A stretch of 64,000 nt of DNA from Planctomycetaceae bacterium (GTDB taxonomy: Bacteria; Planctomycetota; Planctomycetia; Pirellulales; Thermoguttaceae), in the NCBI GenBank assembly GCA_021372555.1, contig JAJFUI010000235.1, positions 1 through 64,000 of the forward strand, read 5' to 3'. The notes below the pieces were generated by a model. That model was not told the DNA's origin. It worked only from the letters and a program-made list of their open reading frames with translations, and ran no database searches. The position numbers were made by a program, and so were the translations under genes. Shown here in pieces: positions 60,339-64,000 of the stretch. Every line of letters starts with the position of its first letter. The first letter of the stretch is position 1.

Positions 60339-63300
60339 CTATTGTCTCTTCGCCTTCGCGGCCGGCTGCTCCGCCTTCGGCGGCGGCGTGCAATCGACCA
60401 GCATGTAGCCGGCCCAGAAGAACGGATGCCCCGCCTTGGGCGATTCCTCCGTGGTCCCGCGCTTGATCCGCGGCTCCGCCTCCAGATTGATCCGAGCGTC
60501 CATACCCAGCAGGACCGCGCGCTGCCAGGCGTCGGCCGGCGATGTGTCGGACAGTTCCTGAACGAACTCTCGCACCAAGTCGAGGCTGCTCTGGCCGCCG
60601 GTACGCCACCGGCTCAGCAGCAGTGTTCGCGTGCCGCTGCCCATGAGCCCGCATGCGGACAGGAACATCTCGTTCCCCGGTGGCCCATGCCGCACGCGTT
60701 TGAACGCGTCCTCGGCTGCGGTATGAAAGCCGCTTAGCACCACAGCGTCCGGCTTTCCCCACGGCAACACCAACCAGTCGGCAACCGTCCCGCCGGCCTT
60801 CGTCCGATCCAGCGGCATCGGCGTCCAACCGTACGGATCCTCCAGCGGCGTCACGTCCTCGAGCACGACCAGTCGCTGGAAGAGCATCGCGTAAAGCGAC
60901 GTCGGGGCCGGCGTCGGCGGCTTCAAGGCGATCGCCCCGGGAACCGCCGCCAAAAACTGCTCGAATGCCGCCGCGGCGTCTTCCTTCTCGCCCTTCTCAC
61001 CAGCTCGGACCTTGGCCATGACCACCGCCGTACTGCCGCTTCGGCTGTGTCCGGCGCCCTGCGAGGCGCAGAGCGACAGCGTCGGCGCGTAACGAATGCA
61101 GAACCGGGAAATCAGCGGTCGCATTTTGCCGTCCGCTTTCACCTGCAACGCTTCGAACGGCAAATACCAGAGGACGCCGTCGGGCACAATCACCAGCTCA
61201 TCAAACGACTGCGAGAAATCGGCCGGCGAGCCCTTCAACAGCGTGTCCAGCACTTGCCGCCCCGACTGCTTCCACTTCCCATTCGCAAGGTCCTTCACCG
61301 CGATCTCGTGGTTCGCGCCAAACTGTCCCATGTCGCGCAGCAGCGTTTGAATCTGCTTCGACAACGTCTGTGGCGCAGCGACCTGCCAACAACTGCATCG
61401 CTCGTTGTTCAGCAGGAACCCGTAGAGGCGGTGTCCCGTCGCAAAAAAGCACATCACCGCATGTTTGTCGGGCAGCGATTTCTGGATCGTCGCCAGCGGC
61501 AGCAACGGCGGAAACACCATGGCCGCGGGCTCGCGCCGCAACGACATCTCCCGCAGAATCGCCTCCTGCTTGGCGCTGACCGCGCCGAGTGCAGCCAACT
61601 GCCGCGATTGCTCTTGCGCCGCCGCCCGGTCGTCCGCTTTCGGCGGCGTCTTGGCGAGCGCCGTACGCATTTCCTGCGATTGCTGCCAAAGCTTGTTGTA
61701 TGCCGGGTAGCGAGCCAGAAGGTCCTGCCGCTGAAGCAGCGCCTCTCGCGACAATCGATCTGGCGCGGCCTCCAAGATCCAACGCAACGACTCGAGCCGC
61801 CCGCCCAATTCCAACGATGTAAAGAAGCGATGTCGGCGCGCCCGCTCGGCGATCTCCACCGCGATGGCGACGTCTTTCACCCCGCTCCGCTCGACAGCCG
61901 CTTCGAACCAGTGCTCCAGCGCCCCGTGATGCGGCGTCATCAACACCGCCAGCGATTCCATCGGATCCAACGCCCAATCGCTGGGCCGTGGGTCGCGAAG
62001 CACCTCGCCGAAGAGGTCCATCGCACCGCGAGGCGTGATCCCGCCGCTCGCATAGAGACCGTCGGCCAGCCCGATGTGGAACAACCGGAACGAGCCGCCG
62101 CTTTTGCCGCGGAAGACCGGCGTCGACGACCCGCGTTGCATGTAACCCATGGCGGCGGCGAAGGCCGCATTCCCCTCCGAGACCCGCTTCTGCTGATACG
62201 CCAGAGTGGCGGTCACATAGCTCAACCGCGCCCCAATGGCGCCGGTAGCCATGGTCCGTCGTCCGATGACCGAGCGCGCGTCGTCGAGCATGGCGCCCGC
62301 CAGCCGCGTGTTTCCCAGGACGGCGTAGTTCTCCGCCGCCGAAAGCAGCAGCGACGCCTGCAAATGCCGCAACTGGTTTCGCTTCGCCCACAAAATGGCC
62401 GGCTCCAACGCCGGAAACACTCCCTTGCGATTGGCCATCAGGTGCGTCAGCGCCGCATAGCGAAACGCTTCTTCCAAAACGCCGTAGTCGGGCACATAGG
62501 TGCTCGAATAGGTGTTCACTGCCGCATACGTCGCCTCCATGAAGAACTTCGAGGCGTCATCGTATTTTCCGATCGCAAGCGATTGATGGCCCAAACTTAG
62601 CAGCGCAACGCAAGTCAGTGGATGGTCGAACTGCCCGCCGGCCAGCACCGACCGCTGCAAGAATCCGATCGCTTGCCCCTCTCTGCCGCCAGCGACCAAC
62701 GCTAGGCCATGCTCCGCATCCACATAGCACTCCGACCAGTGGTTGGCCGGCGCGGCAGGACGCGTCAGCGCCGCAATCACGTCATTACTCAATTGGTCGT
62801 GCTTGCAGACCGGTCCCAACAGCGTCGCCCGCCGCCGCAAGGCCAACGCCGTGCAACGGACGATTTCGTGTGGCGTCACCGGAAAGAAGCTCGCGGGCGT
62901 TAGCACGCCGCCGCGTTGCACGACCTCGTTCATATCCACCTGGCCCTGAAGCATCTTCTCGGAGCCTGGGTACGAGCCAATCGTTGACTGCCGGGTGCTC
63001 TGCCCCCACGGCACGACCTTTCGCGCACCGGCCGCCGCGGGCCGAATCGTCGGGGACGAGAATTGCACCTTCATCATCCAGTCCGGAAACTGGCGGTAGA
63101 TCTCCAGGGCGTTTGTGTAGCGCCGCAACGCCTCGTCCAACCGCCCCATGTGGAAATAGCACTCGCCGCACATCGTCTCGTAGCAGATCGAATCGATCCA
63201 CCGGGACTGCACGGTCTTGATGGATGAACGCGACTCCGACTCGAATCCCCTCAGGGCGTCGATGTAATCGCCCTGGTAGAACAGCCCAAAGCACTGATAG

Positions 63301-63401
63301 TAAGTCGTCGACGGCGTGCGTCGCTCCATTTGGGCCGCGCCGGGCCGGGTGCAAAGCACGAGCAACGCCGCCAGAACCACAACGATCGTCCGTCGCAACA
63401 T
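60339..63401 (-). CDS. Secreted TPR-CHAT protease-like protein
   Basis: 1020 residues. A signal peptide (MLRRTIVVVLAALLVLCTRP, cleavage near AAQ) precedes TPR-like helices (about 35-480), a helical linker, and a C-terminal CHAT caspase-like domain. The CHAT part has SFDELVIVPDGVLWYLPFEA, the catalytic His893 in LSGFHTAAED and Cys917 in LSACGLMGSGTR, then LLSRWRTGGQSS and the terminal HPFFWAGYMLVD. The catalytic pair is intact, so cysteine-protease activity is possible. The export signal would place it in the periplasm, in contrast with the cytoplasmic CHAT proteins of defence systems. No obvious substrate gene is adjacent. Confidence 0.85.
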   Translation of the reverse strand: MLRRTIVVVLAALLVLCTRPGAAQMERRTPSTTYYQCFGLFYQGDYIDALRGFESESRSSIKTVQSRWIDSICYETMCGECYFHMGRLDEALRRYTNALEIYRQFPDWMMKVQFSSPTIRPAAAGARKVVPWGQSTRQSTIGSYPGSEKMLQGQVDMNEVVQRGGVLTPASFFPVTPHEIVRCTALALRRRATLLGPVCKHDQLSNDVIAALTRPAAPANHWSECYVDAEHGLALVAGGREGQAIGFLQRSVLAGGQFDHPLTCVALLSLGHQSLAIGKYDDASKFFMEATYAAVNTYSSTYVPDYGVLEEAFRYAALTHLMANRKGVFPALEPAILWAKRNQLRHLQASLLLSAAENYAVLGNTRLAGAMLDDARSVIGRRTMATGAIGARLSYVTATLAYQQKRVSEGNAAFAAAMGYMQRGSSTPVFRGKSGGSFRLFHIGLADGLYASGGITPRGAMDLFGEVLRDPRPSDWALDPMESLAVLMTPHHGALEHWFEAAVERSGVKDVAIAVEIAERARRHRFFTSLELGGRLESLRWILEAAPDRLSREALLQRQDLLARYPAYNKLWQQSQEMRTALAKTPPKADDRAAAQEQSRQLAALGAVSAKQEAILREMSLRREPAAMVFPPLLPLATIQKSLPDKHAVMCFFATGHRLYGFLLNNERCSCWQVAAPQTLSKQIQTLLRDMGQFGANHEIAVKDLANGKWKQSGRQVLDTLLKGSPADFSQSFDELVIVPDGVLWYLPFEALQVKADGKMRPLISRFCIRYAPTLSLCASQGAGHSRSGSTAVVMAKVRAGEKGEKEDAAAAFEQFLAAVPGAIALKPPTPAPTSLYAMLFQRLVVLEDVTPLEDPYGWTPMPLDRTKAGGTVADWLVLPWGKPDAVVLSGFHTAAEDAFKRVRHGPPGNEMFLSACGLMGSGTRTLLLSRWRTGGQSSLDLVREFVQELSDTSPADAWQRAVLLGMDARINLEAEPRIKRGTTEESPKAGHPFFWAGYMLVDCTPPPKAEQPAAKAKRQ

Positions 63402-63735
63402 CGGCCGAGCCTCCTCCGACAGGTCGCCTTACAGCATCCCTTGGCGACTCCCGTAGACATTTCCACACTTGATCTTACGTCCTGGCAAGCGCCTTTGCCA
63501 GCAACCTGCCGATCGCCGACCGAAGGGTTCGCAGGCCGGTCTTCCCGCGCTGGTCGTTCCGCATCAGGCGCCAGCGCACCGCAAATTTCCCACCGCGATC
63601 GGCCGGCAAGCTACGCAAACCAGGCAAGGTATTCCGCGAACTCCGATTATATCTCTTTTGCCGCTTTTACCGGCCGATGATCGAGATAAGGATTAGGTTC
63701 CAAGCCAAATACTCATCCTGCCAAGGAGAAACAAA
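63402..63735. other. Divergent intergenic region at right end
   Basis: 334 bases between the leftward CHAT gene and the rightward secreted-protein gene. Only shadow frames are present. AAGGAG at 63723-63728 is the ribosome-binding site for the rightward gene. No palindrome or convincing promoter pair was found. Confidence 0.55.
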
Positions 63736-64000
63736 ATGCGTGCAGCCCTCGTCACGATGCTGCTATCTGCGGCAATGCTCACTTCCACCGGCCTGCGAGC
63801 TGCCGACGGCCAATGGGCCACCGCCGGCGACTGCCCTGCTTGCGATCACCAGGGAGCCCAGTACGTCGACGACTCATCGCCCTGTTCCGGCGCCTTCACC
63901 GGACTGCTCGGCAGGTTCTGCGACCCGGATCGCGGTGAGCGTTGGGCCCTCGCCGCGGAGGGCATCGCCCTGCAGCGATCCACCACCCGTAGCCAAGCGC
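63736..64000 (+). CDS. Secreted protein, N-terminal part, possibly BBP7-type barrel
   Basis: Starts at ATG 63736 (AAGGAG upstream) and runs off the right edge after 88 codons. A signal peptide (MRAALVTMLLSAAMLTSTGL to about residue 22) is followed by a Cys-containing segment (GDCPACDHQG, SSPCSGAF, GRFCDPDRG) and RWALAAEGIALQRST, a pattern similar to the start of planctomycete BBP7-type barrels such as the one at 39222. With so little sequence the family is only suggested. Confidence 0.6.
   Translation, partial: MRAALVTMLLSAAMLTSTGLRAADGQWATAGDCPACDHQGAQYVDDSSPCSGAFTGLLGRFCDPDRGERWALAAEGIALQRSTTRSQA

Noticed and set aside
61047-62600. Long plus-strand open frame (517 codons) opposite the CHAT gene
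   Set aside because: Arg/His/Gln-rich composition and exact antisense position show that it is a codon-bias shadow of the minus-strand gene; the minus frame has clear domains.

Overview
The window reads as GC-rich chromosome of a planctomycete, most likely a Pirellulales-type member of the Planctomycetia. This rests on the combination of a BBP7-type outer-membrane barrel, a giant surface protein with an N-terminal FEALESRCLLS signal (LEPR-XLL-like), an exosortase with several PEP-CTERM substrates, and several small or medium proteins that I recognise only from planctomycetes (at 25708, 26419, 52349, 53568 and 60193). No rRNA, tRNA, CRISPR array, insertion sequence or prophage was seen.

Positions 1-20904 (all minus strand) form one long exopolysaccharide/exosortase operon. 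Read in the direction of transcription it runs: exosortase, Wzc-like co-polymerase/tyrosine autokinase, a 1147-residue TPR protein, EpsI-like protein, initiating sugar-phosphate transferase, polysaccharide deacetylase, two GT2 enzymes, three GT4-type enzymes, a GT39-like membrane protein, another GT4, an O-antigen ligase-type polymerase, a PaaK/CapK-like adenylate-forming enzyme and a flippase cut by the left edge. Many junctions are 4-base ATGA/GTGA overlaps, so translation is probably coupled. Divergent from it (21260-25632, plus strand) lie an ECF-type sigma factor and four PEP-CTERM proteins, plausible clients of the exosortase. The outer-membrane export lipoprotein of the polysaccharide system (SLBB/Wza type) is detached at 27453-28520.

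Positions 25700-40544 hold planctomycete-type secreted proteins, a degenerate response-regulator receiver, a DCC thiol-oxidoreductase-like protein, a solitary adenine DNA methyltransferase, the 2246-residue repeat protein with an embedded cyclophilin domain, and a BBP7 barrel protein.

Positions 40785-48542 are respiratory and signalling genes: Rieske protein, b6-type cytochrome b, a 51-codon ORF joined by ATGA overlaps on both sides, and a subunit IV-like protein; then a CHASE-PAS hybrid kinase with receiver and HPt domains, overlapping a receiver-GGDEF protein; and a heme O synthase.

Positions 48684-64000 are mostly housekeeping: PurD, a prepilin peptidase, LarE, a membrane-anchored excisionase-like HTH protein, an MgtC/DUF4010 membrane protein, PanD, a MATE transporter, a U32 peptidase-family protein, a 44-residue zinc-ribbon protein, a secreted TPR-CHAT protease-like protein, and the start of another secreted, possibly BBP7-like protein at the right edge.

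The most unusual material is in the PEP-CTERM cluster: two of the four proteins share a conserved tail beyond the usual end of the sorting signal, and one carries six cysteines spaced exactly every fourth residue just before the sorting signal.
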